Of a stretch of 21,325 nucleotides of DNA, positions 1-6,273 are shown piece by piece (the first letter of the stretch is position 1; each line of letters starts with the position of its first letter). The position numbers were made by a program, and so were the translations under genes. The notes beneath the pieces were generated by a model. It was given only the letters and a program-made list of their open reading frames with translations. It was not told where the DNA came from and did no database searches. Source of the stretch: an uncultured Chloroflexota bacterium (GTDB taxonomy: Bacteria; Chloroflexota; Anaerolineae; Anaerolineales; Anaerolineaceae). The stretch spans positions 1 through 21,325 of the forward strand of contig CADBKS010000025.1 in NCBI GenBank assembly GCA_902795255.1, in the 5' to 3' direction.

Positions 1-964
1 CGTTTCTCCCCATATCGAAAAATCCTCTCGGGGCGATCGTTGCAAAGCAGATGAAACATCGCACACAGGAGGCAAGGGTCGCACAGGCGATGAGCGGCCG
101 ACCCGCGGCATACCCGATCATCTTTGCGTAATCGGCAAGCAGCATGCCATTGGCATTCCACTCATTGATGAGGTCAGCGGTAACGTTCGTCATCCCTGCC
201 GTCCACAGCCAGCAGGTGACCGCATAAACCGCACCGATACCGATCACACTGGCGGTTATGGCAAATTTTACGGACTTAGCACCGCCCTTGATTTCCTCAC
301 CCATATATGCAGCGCCTTCAAACCCGACAAAACACCATACGGACACCAGTACGGCAAACATCAGGTTCGTTATTCCGAAAGAGGGGACAAAAGCATGCGC
401 GGAATTGGCAAGGATGTTTTCAACCTCGGCCGCCTGAATCGTCCACACCCGGATCGCAGGATAAATGATCAGTGCCATCTGTACGAACCAGATCGCGACC
501 AAAGCTTTCGTTGAAAATTCGACACCGCGCCACCCGAGGAAAAACACCGGAAGAAGCAATATGATCACACAGACAAATTTGGGCAGTCCCGTAAGATCAT
601 TCAAATACGATGAAAAAACACCGCCGATGATCCCGGTGCAGATCATATTTCCGAAAAACAAATAGGCTGTCACAAAACCGAGCTTGCTGCCGAAAGTATC
701 CCGCACATAAGCGTATGCACCTCCGGCACTGTTGAACCGTTCCGATAACCTTCCGAAGCTGGAGCCGACCATTACCAGAACGATCGTCGCGAGGATAAAT
801 GCCAGCGCGGCTGCTGTTCCTGAAAGTGACATGATATCCCCCATGGAAGCGGCGATACACATGACCGGAGCAGCGCCGGAAATACCCATGATCGTGACAT
901 CAAATTTGCTGACTGAGTTGGCATTCAGCTGCTGTTCCGAATTGTTTGAATGATTATCTGCCAT
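1..964 (-). CDS. APC-superfamily amino acid/amine permease (N-terminal part)
   Basis: A membrane transporter, predicted to import an amino acid, amine or related cation across the cytoplasmic membrane. The 321 visible codons start at ATG 962-964, after a strong AAAGGAG site, and run without a stop to the left edge, so the C-terminus is missing. After a polar N-terminus of about 20 residues comes the APC signature region (GISGAAPVMCIAASMGDI), and several long hydrophobic segments follow, including one ending in LLLPVFFLGWRG. A gap of 28 nt separates it from the upstream UroD-family gene, so the two are almost certainly co-transcribed. That makes a methylated amine or amino acid a reasonable substrate guess, but the sequence does not show specificity. 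The family assignment is confident; the substrate is unknown. Confidence 0.85.
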   Translation of the reverse strand, partial: MADNHSNNSEQQLNANSVSKFDVTIMGISGAAPVMCIAASMGDIMSLSGTAAALAFILATIVLVMVGSSFGRLSERFNSAGGAYAYVRDTFGSKLGFVTAYLFFGNMICTGIIGGVFSSYLNDLTGLPKFVCVIILLLPVFFLGWRGVEFSTKALVAIWFVQMALIIYPAIRVWTIQAAEVENILANSAHAFVPSFGITNLMFAVLVSVWCFVGFEGAAYMGEEIKGGAKSVKFAITASVIGIGAVYAVTCWLWTAGMTNVTADLINEWNANGMLLADYAKMIGYAAGRPLIACATLASCVRCFICFATIAPRGFFDMGRN

Positions 965-992
965 AAAAACTCCTTTCTCATTAAGCAGAAAC

Positions 993-2006
993 TCACCGGC
1001 AGTATTTTTCGCCGGCTTTTACGACCGCGTCATGCCATGCCCGCATGTTTTCTGCCGGCGTATCGGGCGGAACATCACAGCCGGCCGAAATGATGATCCG
1101 GTTGTGTGTTGCTTCGATCCGCTTGTTCACGTAAGTTTCGTATTCTTCCGGCTTGCCGAAAAGGACTTCTTCTGTGGTATTCAGATTGCCGCAGAAACGC
1201 TGGTTGTCTGCCAGCAGATGTTCCACGGCAGCCAGATCGACCTGGGAATCCACATCCAGAATGCGCGTACCGGTCCCGAGTGTATACGGCATGATCCTGC
1301 TTGTGTCTCCGCAGATATGCAGCCGGCAGAATCCGCCGTCTTTCTGGATCTCTTCCACCATCTTTGTATGGAGCGGCAGGACATGATCCCTGTAAAACTG
1401 CGGCGAGATCAGTGAACAGCTCGGTTCAACGATCTGGATCCCGTCGGCACCGGCGGCCATCTGCGCTTTGATAAAGCTCATGCAGTTTTCGAAGAAAATA
1501 TCCATGCCGCGTTTGATGGCATCCGGATTTTTCTTGGTCTCCCGCAATGTCTGCGTGATATCACGGGCATTGCCGTATTCTGTAAACGGTCCGATGCAGA
1601 TCCCGAAGATATATTTTTTGCCTTTGACCTTATCTGCCACACGCTGAATGATCTCGATACGATTTCCCTGCCTGGTACCGAGTTTTATCTCCGGGACTTT
1701 AAGCCTGTCGATATCCGACGGATCTTTGATGATCGGAGGAGCCTGGAACCCGATATCCGTCCAGGTGGGGATCTTCCCGAAATCTTCAAGCTGTTCAAAA
1801 AAATCGGTGTCCGGAAGAACACAGTCAACATCAAACGCATCGCAAATATCCAGATAAGCCTGTGCACGCACCTCAGGTTTGTAGACAAAATCAGGGTAAG
1901 GGATACCCTTTTGCCTTGAGACCCATTCGATGATCAACGGCATAAAAGGCGGACGGTCAAATTCACCGCCATTGACAAATGCTTTCACCCGCTCGTAACC
2001 ATTCAT
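993..2006 (-). CDS. Uroporphyrinogen decarboxylase (URO-D/MtaA) family protein, probable corrinoid:thiol methyltransferase
   Basis: A 337-residue URO-D-fold protein. It starts at ATG 2004-2006 after an AGGAGG site and ends in TGA. The C-terminal half carries H230-I-C232 (RLHICGDTS) and C310 (SAGCDVPPD). This matches the His-x-Cys plus distal Cys zinc site of MtaA/MtbA-type enzymes, which move methyl groups from a corrinoid protein to a thiol. Haem-pathway HemE lacks this site, so HemE is unlikely. The gene sits between a CobW-type GTPase and a permease, which suits metal-dependent methyl-group metabolism of an imported substrate. No corrinoid protein or MttB-like partner is visible; such genes may lie to the left of the window. 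Family confidence is high, the methyltransferase role is an inference from motif and context, and the methyl donor is unknown. Confidence 0.85.
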   Translation of the reverse strand: MNGYERVKAFVNGGEFDRPPFMPLIIEWVSRQKGIPYPDFVYKPEVRAQAYLDICDAFDVDCVLPDTDFFEQLEDFGKIPTWTDIGFQAPPIIKDPSDIDRLKVPEIKLGTRQGNRIEIIQRVADKVKGKKYIFGICIGPFTEYGNARDITQTLRETKKNPDAIKRGMDIFFENCMSFIKAQMAAGADGIQIVEPSCSLISPQFYRDHVLPLHTKMVEEIQKDGGFCRLHICGDTSRIMPYTLGTGTRILDVDSQVDLAAVEHLLADNQRFCGNLNTTEEVLFGKPEEYETYVNKRIEATHNRIIISAGCDVPPDTPAENMRAWHDAVVKAGEKYCR

Positions 2007-2278
2007 ATTTCCTCCTGCTTTTTTGCAAAATAGTTCGTCATTTCTTTGCTGTTCCGGCTAACGCGGAATCAGGCCACAGCAGCATCTTTCGTGATTTCCG
2101 ACAGCTGTTCTTTTCCACCTAGGGTTGGTTCCGGCGGATGCGCTGTCCATGGGTTTGCCGCTCTTTTCAAAACTCACATTTAATCTTTTTCGGCGTCCCG
2201 GTTCGCAGCACGGAAATCAGGGGCCTGTGAAAATCCGAAAAACTGCACCGCACCGTTTGTCGGCACGAAGCACTCCGG
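2007..2278 (-). promoter_or_regulatory. Long, possibly structured leader before the UroD-family gene
   Basis: The 272 nt between the CobW-type gene and the UroD-family gene hold no credible ORF. On the minus strand there are short blocks in an order reminiscent of cobalamin riboswitches: ACAGGCCCC, CCGGGACG, GGTGGAAAAG and AGCCGGAACAGC. The canonical B12 box and CCACTG element are not convincing. A hairpin TTCCG/CGGAA nested in GCTG/CAGC lies at about 2047-2080, near the gene, and is not followed by a T-tract. A cobalamin-responsive leader would fit a corrinoid-linked gene, but this is a weak match and the stretch may simply be an intra-operon spacer. Confidence 0.25.
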
Positions 2279-3256
2279 TCACGATCCGGACCAGATCGTG
2301 TTTTGCAATGCGTCTTCATCAAGGCCACAGCCGATAACGACAAAAATATCCGCCTTATCGCCGGCTTTCTCCGGATCGGCTTTCCGGCAGCTGCTGCCGG
2401 CTGGCGTCACATCCACATAAAGCAGTTCCCCCTGAGCATTCCGTACATATCCTTTTCCCCTCAGGATCCTGCCGAAATCACCGCTTCGAAGCGTTGCAAT
2501 AAACATTTCCGCCGTATCGGAAGGAAGGCGGACATTCCGTAATACAGCCGAGGAAAAGATATCGTCCGCATGCCGGTGCACGTGGTCATGATCGTGCCCG
2601 TGATGGTGTTCTTCATGATCTTCGCAGTCATGAGGATCTCCGGCATCGGGAACATCCCGGCCGGCAGGTATCGCCGCGATCAGATCCATGAACATACTGT
2701 CGTCAAGATTCCGGAAATCATCCCGATAGATCATAGCCTTCGGGTTCTGGTTTCTGATATCGGCACAAATGACAGTGATCTTCTCAGGGAGCCGGTTCCC
2801 TGTATGGCTTAGGTAAAGCATTGCGGCCTGCCGGATCTGATCCGTATAAAAATCCCCAAAGAACTTTACATTTTCTTCGTAATCGGAAACATCAACGATC
2901 GTGATGCATTTGCTGACCGGATATTCTCCCGGATAAGCAGCATTCAGCTTTCGGCAGACGTTCAGGACATCGCTCAGCCGGCCGACACCTGTCGGCTCGA
3001 TCAGGATATGGTCCGGATCCGCAGAGGCTTTCAGTTCTGTCAGCGCCTGACGGAAATCACCCGACAATGTACAGCAGATACATCCGGACGTGATCTCACG
3101 GACTTCCGCAGCCCCTTCGATCAGACTGCCGTCAAGGCTGATATCACCGAATTCATTTTCAATGACGACGGTTCCGGGGCCGAGCAGGGGAAGATACCGA
3201 TTGATAAAAGTGGTCTTGCCGGCTCCCAAAAACCCTGAAATGATCTGAATATCCAT
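2279..3256 (-). CDS. COG0523/CobW-type GTPase with His-rich metal-binding segment
   Basis: A 325-residue G3E-family GTPase, the class that delivers metals (Zn, Co) to client enzymes. Visible features are the P-loop GFLGAGKTT (residues 8-16), switch-I-like VIENEFGD, the hallmark metal-binding CICC (59-62), the Walker B region LIEPTGVG (about 85-92), and a segment at about 209-230 with ten histidines (for example HHHGHDHDHVHRH). The usual NKxD-like guanine motif is not obvious; LSHTGN stands near that position. I chose ATG 3254-3256 over an in-frame ATG 51 nt upstream because GGAGAAGGGG precedes it and the family normally begins just before the P-loop. The zinc-dependent UroD-family protein downstream is a natural client candidate (inference). 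The actual metal is not readable from the sequence. Confidence 0.88.
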   Translation of the reverse strand: MDIQIISGFLGAGKTTFINRYLPLLGPGTVVIENEFGDISLDGSLIEGAAEVREITSGCICCTLSGDFRQALTELKASADPDHILIEPTGVGRLSDVLNVCRKLNAAYPGEYPVSKCITIVDVSDYEENVKFFGDFYTDQIRQAAMLYLSHTGNRLPEKITVICADIRNQNPKAMIYRDDFRNLDDSMFMDLIAAIPAGRDVPDAGDPHDCEDHEEHHHGHDHDHVHRHADDIFSSAVLRNVRLPSDTAEMFIATLRSGDFGRILRGKGYVRNAQGELLYVDVTPAGSSCRKADPEKAGDKADIFVVIGCGLDEDALQNTIWSGS

Positions 3257-3305
3257 CTGTCCCCTTCTCCGGTTCGATGATTTCCCGAATAAAGCTTTTG
3301 GGATC

Positions 3306-3423
3306 ACCTGCTGCTCAGGTAATTATTTATTGCGGGAATTACTGATCACAAATCATTTATCCGGATCACGTCCTAATTACCTACTACAGCGATAGGATTA
3401 TCTGTATTATACTCTATTACCTA
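3306..3423. repeat. Repeated ATTACCTA/TAGGTAAT motifs around the CobW operon promoter
   Basis: AATTACCTA (3375-3383) and ATTACCTA (3416-3423) are direct copies, and AGGTAATTA (3317-3325) is an inverted one. A looser CTTACCTA lies at 3475-3482. The copy inside the promoter spacer would be well placed for repression. COG0523 genes are often zinc-responsive, but these motifs do not match the Bacillus Zur box clearly. The regulator is unknown. Confidence 0.35.
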
Positions 3424-3432
3424 TTTATTCAA
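3406..3432 (-). promoter_or_regulatory. Promoter of the CobW-type operon
   Basis: The minus strand reads TTGAAT (3427-3432), then a 15-nt spacer, then a perfect TATAAT (3406-3411); TATTGA offers a 17-nt alternative. It lies about 150 nt upstream of the CobW-type start. An ATTACCTA motif sits inside the -35/-10 spacer (3416-3423) and recurs nearby, which suggests an operator. Confidence 0.5.
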
Positions 3433-3528
3433 TAGGTTTTTTGGCTCTTTCCGGGGAAAAGACAGGAAAGCCAACTTACCTAAGCATCGGACCGAATTGC
3501 GCCTTTTGCGCCGGCTCTGCTGTAAGAA

Positions 3529-3732
3529 CTTACTTTGAAATGCACATAGAGGTGGAAAGAGAGAAACCTGTTCTGTAAGAGATAGTCGCCGTCCGGCGCT
3601 ATTTATGATGCCGAGCAGGAGCTGCACTGTACCCAGCTTTATCAGCCTGGGCCGATCGTGCTGCGCTTCACAGGCTGAATACCTGCACCATATAGCGTTA
3701 ACTGCGCACACCCCCTTGTTGATGTGATGCAG
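3529..3732 (+). ncRNA. Candidate structured RNA, copy A
   Basis: No credible ORF fills this stretch, yet it is clearly homologous to the minus-strand sequence at 13155-13388. Shared blocks include CTTACTTTG, GAAACCTGTTCTGTA, GATGCCGAGCAGGAGCTGC and CACCCCC followed by TTGATGTG. The sequence folds into a closing stem CACAT (3543-3547)/ATGTG (3722-3726), a long arm CCTGTTCTG (3567-3575)/CCGAGCAGG (3611-3619) with one mismatch, and an inner hairpin CGCC (3587-3590)/GGCG (3595-3598) extended by ATAG/CTAT. Further candidates are CCCAG/CTGGG (3632-3651) or CAGCCTG/CAGGCTG (3643-3675). The stems differ in sequence from copy B but keep pairing. I do not recognise the family; function, ends and promoter are unknown. 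Confidence 0.6.
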
Positions 3733-3834
3733 GGTTTCTCACTTTATGATCACAGTCTTTCCAGGATCCGGACCGATGTGCCCACATGATAAAGCTCATC
3801 GGTACATCAGCCGCAGCGGTACTGAAGAAACGGG

Positions 3835-3840
3835 TATAAT
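3835..3840 (+). promoter_or_regulatory. -10 box (TATAAT) directly before the esterase ATG
   Basis: A perfect TATAAT ends six bases before the ATG at 3847, so transcription would start at or next to the start codon. No recognisable -35 lies 16-18 nt upstream and no TG extends the -10, so the promoter may need an activator or may be fortuitous. Confidence 0.4.
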
Positions 3841-3846
3841 ACAATA

Positions 3847-4746
3847 ATGAACCCGATCGTCCATGTGATACGCAGCTTACAGATCCGCGCTAATACTCCC
3901 CGAATAAAGGCAAACCCCAATCCATATAATGTTTACATCCGGCAGGATATCCCGTACCAAAATGATGGCAGTCCATATCATTTACTCGATGTTTACTCCC
4001 CGGATGCCCGGCGGGAAAAACTGCCCGTGGTTATTGAGATCCATGGCGGAGGATACATCTCCTGCAGCAAGGAAATCAACGCCCAGCACGGACAATACAT
4101 CGCTTCAAAGGGATTTCATGTTGTAAACATCAACTATTCGCTTTGTCCAGAATTCGGAATCGGTGATATTTTGAACGAACTGACCGATGTGCTGAACTGG
4201 ATAAAGCATAATGCGGATCAATATGGATTCAACACGGAAAGCATAGCGCTGACCGGAGACAGCTCCGGCGGACATATCGTACTGCTTGCGGCCGCTGTTT
4301 ATACCAGTGGAAAACCTGCGGATTATTTCCGTGTCCGTATTCTGGCCCTGAAGCCGCGCGCTTATACAGCATCCTGCCCTGAGGGCAGTTTCCGCTGGGA
4401 TCTGCTGCCGGGCACGCTCATGGCAAAAGCACTTTTCCTTCTGCTGCACCGTTATACATTTGATCCCGAATGCACAAAATACGCTTCCTATGACTATTAT
4501 ATGGATGTAAATTATCCGAAAGTATGGTTCTGCACCGCACCGACTGATTCCATGCTCTATGATCACACACTTGGAATGCACGAATACATGCTCAGAAACG
4601 GGATCGCCCATGAATACCGGGAATATAAGTCTGAAACGGGAAAGCTTGACCATGTGTTCAATGTTCTTGCCCCGGATCTTCCGGAAAGCCGTCAGGCCAA
4701 TGATGATATGATCGGCTTCATAAAAAAAACTTTTGCCGGTGAGTGA
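3847..4746 (+). CDS. HSL-family alpha/beta hydrolase (carboxylesterase-like)
   Basis: A 299-residue cytoplasmic esterase of the hormone-sensitive-lipase (type IV) family; no signal peptide is visible. It has the oxyanion-hole HGGG (66-69), nucleophile elbow GDSSGG (137-142; Ser139), an acid in APTDSMLYDH (Asp234, or Asp239) and a catalytic His269 in KLDHVFN. The length is normal for the family. The usual substrates are short acyl or acetyl esters; the physiological substrate is unknown. The ATG at 3847 has no Shine-Dalgarno sequence but a TATAAT ends six bases upstream, so a leaderless mRNA is plausible. No alternative ATG occurs before the HGGG motif. The gene stands alone, follows structured RNA copy A, and its stop codon lies inside its own terminator. 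Confidence 0.88.
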   Translation: MNPIVHVIRSLQIRANTPRIKANPNPYNVYIRQDIPYQNDGSPYHLLDVYSPDARREKLPVVIEIHGGGYISCSKEINAQHGQYIASKGFHVVNINYSLCPEFGIGDILNELTDVLNWIKHNADQYGFNTESIALTGDSSGGHIVLLAAAVYTSGKPADYFRVRILALKPRAYTASCPEGSFRWDLLPGTLMAKALFLLLHRYTFDPECTKYASYDYYMDVNYPKVWFCTAPTDSMLYDHTLGMHEYMLRNGIAHEYREYKSETGKLDHVFNVLAPDLPESRQANDDMIGFIKKTFAGE

Positions 4747-4767
4747 GCACAGCTCCCGGCTCTTTTT
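4735..4767 (+). terminator. Rho-independent terminator of the esterase gene
   Basis: GCCGG (4735-4739) pairs with CCGGC (4756-4760), and GAGC (4745-4748) pairs with GCTC (4752-4755), with a TGAGT bulge. A TCTTTTT tract follows. The stem overlaps the last codons and the TGA. Confidence 0.7.
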
Positions 4768-4769
4768 GC

Positions 4770-5258
4770 CGCATATTATCAGAGAGGCCTCCGGCACCAC
4801 ATAAACGATCTTTCCCAAAAACAGTACTGCATGCCGCAATTTTGAATTATTCTGAACAGAAGCCCGGCTGAATCAAGAACAATATCTATATGACAGGCCC
4901 GGATCAATGTCAGAGCAGGGCATCATTGAATTCTGTTCAGCGCTTATCGCAAGCCATAACCGGCCGGGAAAACACACCGAAAAATGAATCCGTGAGATAC
5001 ACGAGAACAGGCCGGAGCCGGCTCACATTCGCTGCTGTGAGCGTTGGCCCCTGCATCAGATGAGCATTTTTTTTCGGAACGATTTCATGGCTGAATATAA
5101 TTTCTGATTTTTTGACATCATTGGATAAAAAATTGGATAAAAAATCAGAGATCCCGGTAATATTTATTAGCCCCGGAAACTTTCCGAATCTTTTTTTCAC
5201 AGGATCAACCGGAATCATATGCGGTTCTGACGGGAAGCAGGTACCGGATTTATGAATT
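4770..5258. other. Intergenic stretch without a convincing gene
   Basis: About 490 nt without a credible complete gene. A 12-nt perfect tandem duplication (TTGGATAAAAAA twice, 5121-5144) lies in it. A minus-strand open frame (4937-5440) looks partly protein-like in its second half, around SHEIVPKKNAHLMQGPTL, but has no recognisable domain and overlaps the small plus-strand gene. It may be a decayed gene fragment. Confidence 0.4.
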
Positions 5259-5273
5259 GGAAGGATGGCAATC

Positions 5274-5546
5274 ATGAAAAAATACGAAATAACAATGAAA
5301 GGTTTCAGGACCATAAATATGTATCGGGCACATGGCCTGTCAGTCGAAGACATTTGTGATCTCAGCACAAAACAGGAGAATCTTATAACACAGATCCAGG
5401 AATCATTTGATGATGAACAGACCGCCCGAAAAGTTTTCATTGAAACCTACTGTCCCGATGCTGTTTCCCATCGTGTAGAGGATTTTCGAACGATGTATGT
5501 TGAGATCGTATTTTTCGAATTGTCTGAAGCAGAATATCTTCTGTAA
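5274..5546 (+). CDS. Small hypothetical protein (90 aa)
   Basis: I do not recognise this family. The ATG at 5274 is preceded by GGAAGG at 5259-5264, a good ribosome-site distance; the in-frame ATG at 5265 is too close to that site. The product is acidic in its second half, soluble-looking and without signal or membrane segments. It begins MKKYEITMKGFRTINMYR and has a central SVEDICDLSTKQENLITQIQ segment. It stands alone between decayed genes and no promoter was found. Its 3' end is antisense to a minus-strand frame that continues from the metallophosphoesterase remnant; the ribosome site favours the plus-strand reading. It may itself be a remnant. Confidence 0.5.
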   Translation: MKKYEITMKGFRTINMYRAHGLSVEDICDLSTKQENLITQIQESFDDEQTARKVFIETYCPDAVSHRVEDFRTMYVEIVFFELSEAEYLL

Positions 5547-5639
5547 ATTTTTTCACACTGACCGCATAACCGGTTTCACTGTTTCCGTTAATGACCTCTG
5601 TCGTTTCCACTGCCACCTTATATTTTAGATCCGGTTCCA

Positions 5640-5909
5640 GTTCATTAAACCAACCCATCCAATAAGGATGGTATCGATCTCCTGTTCCATTCGTGATTCT
5701 GTCAGGGCAGAATACTGCAGGGCGGCTTCACCGATCCCGGTGCGGGTCTCATCGACGACATAATGAATATCTGAAAAAATAGCGATCTTCACTTGTCTTA
5801 CGGTAATATTTTCCTGTGCATAAACTGTCATACCGGTGGTCAGAACCGGCTGAACAGTCATGATCAGGACAAGCAGAAAATAAACAAAAGGTCTCATTCG
5901 TGTTCCCAT
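5640..5909 (-). pseudogene. Truncated secreted metallophosphoesterase
   Basis: The minus strand encodes a signal peptide (MRPFVYFLLVLIMTVQPVL, then a likely cleavage after VYA) and KIAIFSDIHYV, the first metal-binding motif (DxH) of calcineurin-like phosphoesterases. EAALQYSALTESRMEQEIDTIL follows, as in secreted clostridial members. The homology then stops after about 85 residues. The frame ends within 12 codons, and the overlapping frame (EPDLKYKVAVETTEV) has none of the remaining GDxx, GNH or GHxH motifs. The likely start is ATG 5907-5909. Most of the enzyme has been lost by deletion, so no active product is expected. Confidence 0.6.
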
Positions 5910-6028
5910 AGATCTTCTTTCCCAAAAATATTTATCAGAAAAGACAGCAATTTTTAAACAAAATGGAATTTGCCAATTAATCAAAAAAGATTAAAGCTGT
6001 CTTTTTCTGAAAATCCCTGACTGCGAAT

Positions 6029-6202
6029 ATGATCCGGGGAAACGATCTGCCGGACATCAGGTTCCATGATTCGGGGCACAGCCGTGCTGCGATGCTTCCG
6101 AACCCGGGCTTCAGTATGAAAACGGTGCAGGAACAGCCCGGTCATACCCGGTACACAACAACGGCAAATCCTTTAGATCATTCACAAAAATATTTAAAAA
6201 AT
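6029..6202 (+). pseudogene. Decayed C-terminus of a phage/Tn-type tyrosine integrase
   Basis: The frame reads NDLPDIRFHDSGHSRAAM, then a segment with KTVQEQPGH, then RYTTTANPLDHSQ. This parallels integrase box II: family members have HDLRHS, an LGH segment and TTxxxYxH. The catalytic Arg of HxxR is Gly here and the nucleophilic Tyr is not in place, so the fragment is dead. No upstream half of the gene is visible. It marks a past integrative element and may relate to the att-like tRNA fragments near 13.6 and 14.6 kb, though nothing in the sequence links them directly. Confidence 0.6.
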
Positions 6203-6241
6203 TGCAGAATACTGAGTGCAGTCCAACAGTATTCTGCAATT
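6194..6241 (-). terminator. Rho-independent terminator of addBA
   Basis: A perfect 15-bp inverted repeat (AATTGCAGAATACTG at 6200-6214, CAGTATTCTGCAATT at 6227-6241) with a 12-nt loop. On the minus strand it is followed by a T-rich tract reading TTTTTAAATATTTTT. It lies 33 nt past the addA stop. Confidence 0.88.
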
Positions 6242-6273
6242 GTCTATGGCAAAGGATTTATGGCCGGTCAGAG

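Noticed and set aside
3421..3711. Minus-strand open frame of 96 codons
   Set aside because: It lies over structured RNA copy A, where conservation with copy B follows stems and not codons.
4105..4839. Minus-strand open frame of 244 codons
   Set aside because: Antisense to the esterase, which has a full catalytic triad; no domain is visible in the shadow.
5121..5144. CRISPR or tandem-repeat array
   Set aside because: Only two 12-nt units without spacers; no repeat-spacer pattern was noticed elsewhere in the window.
4937..5440. Minus-strand open frame of 167 codons
   Set aside because: Its second half looks somewhat protein-like, but no family is recognisable, there is no ribosome site, and it overlaps the small gene at 5274-5546. 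Treated only as a possible gene remnant.
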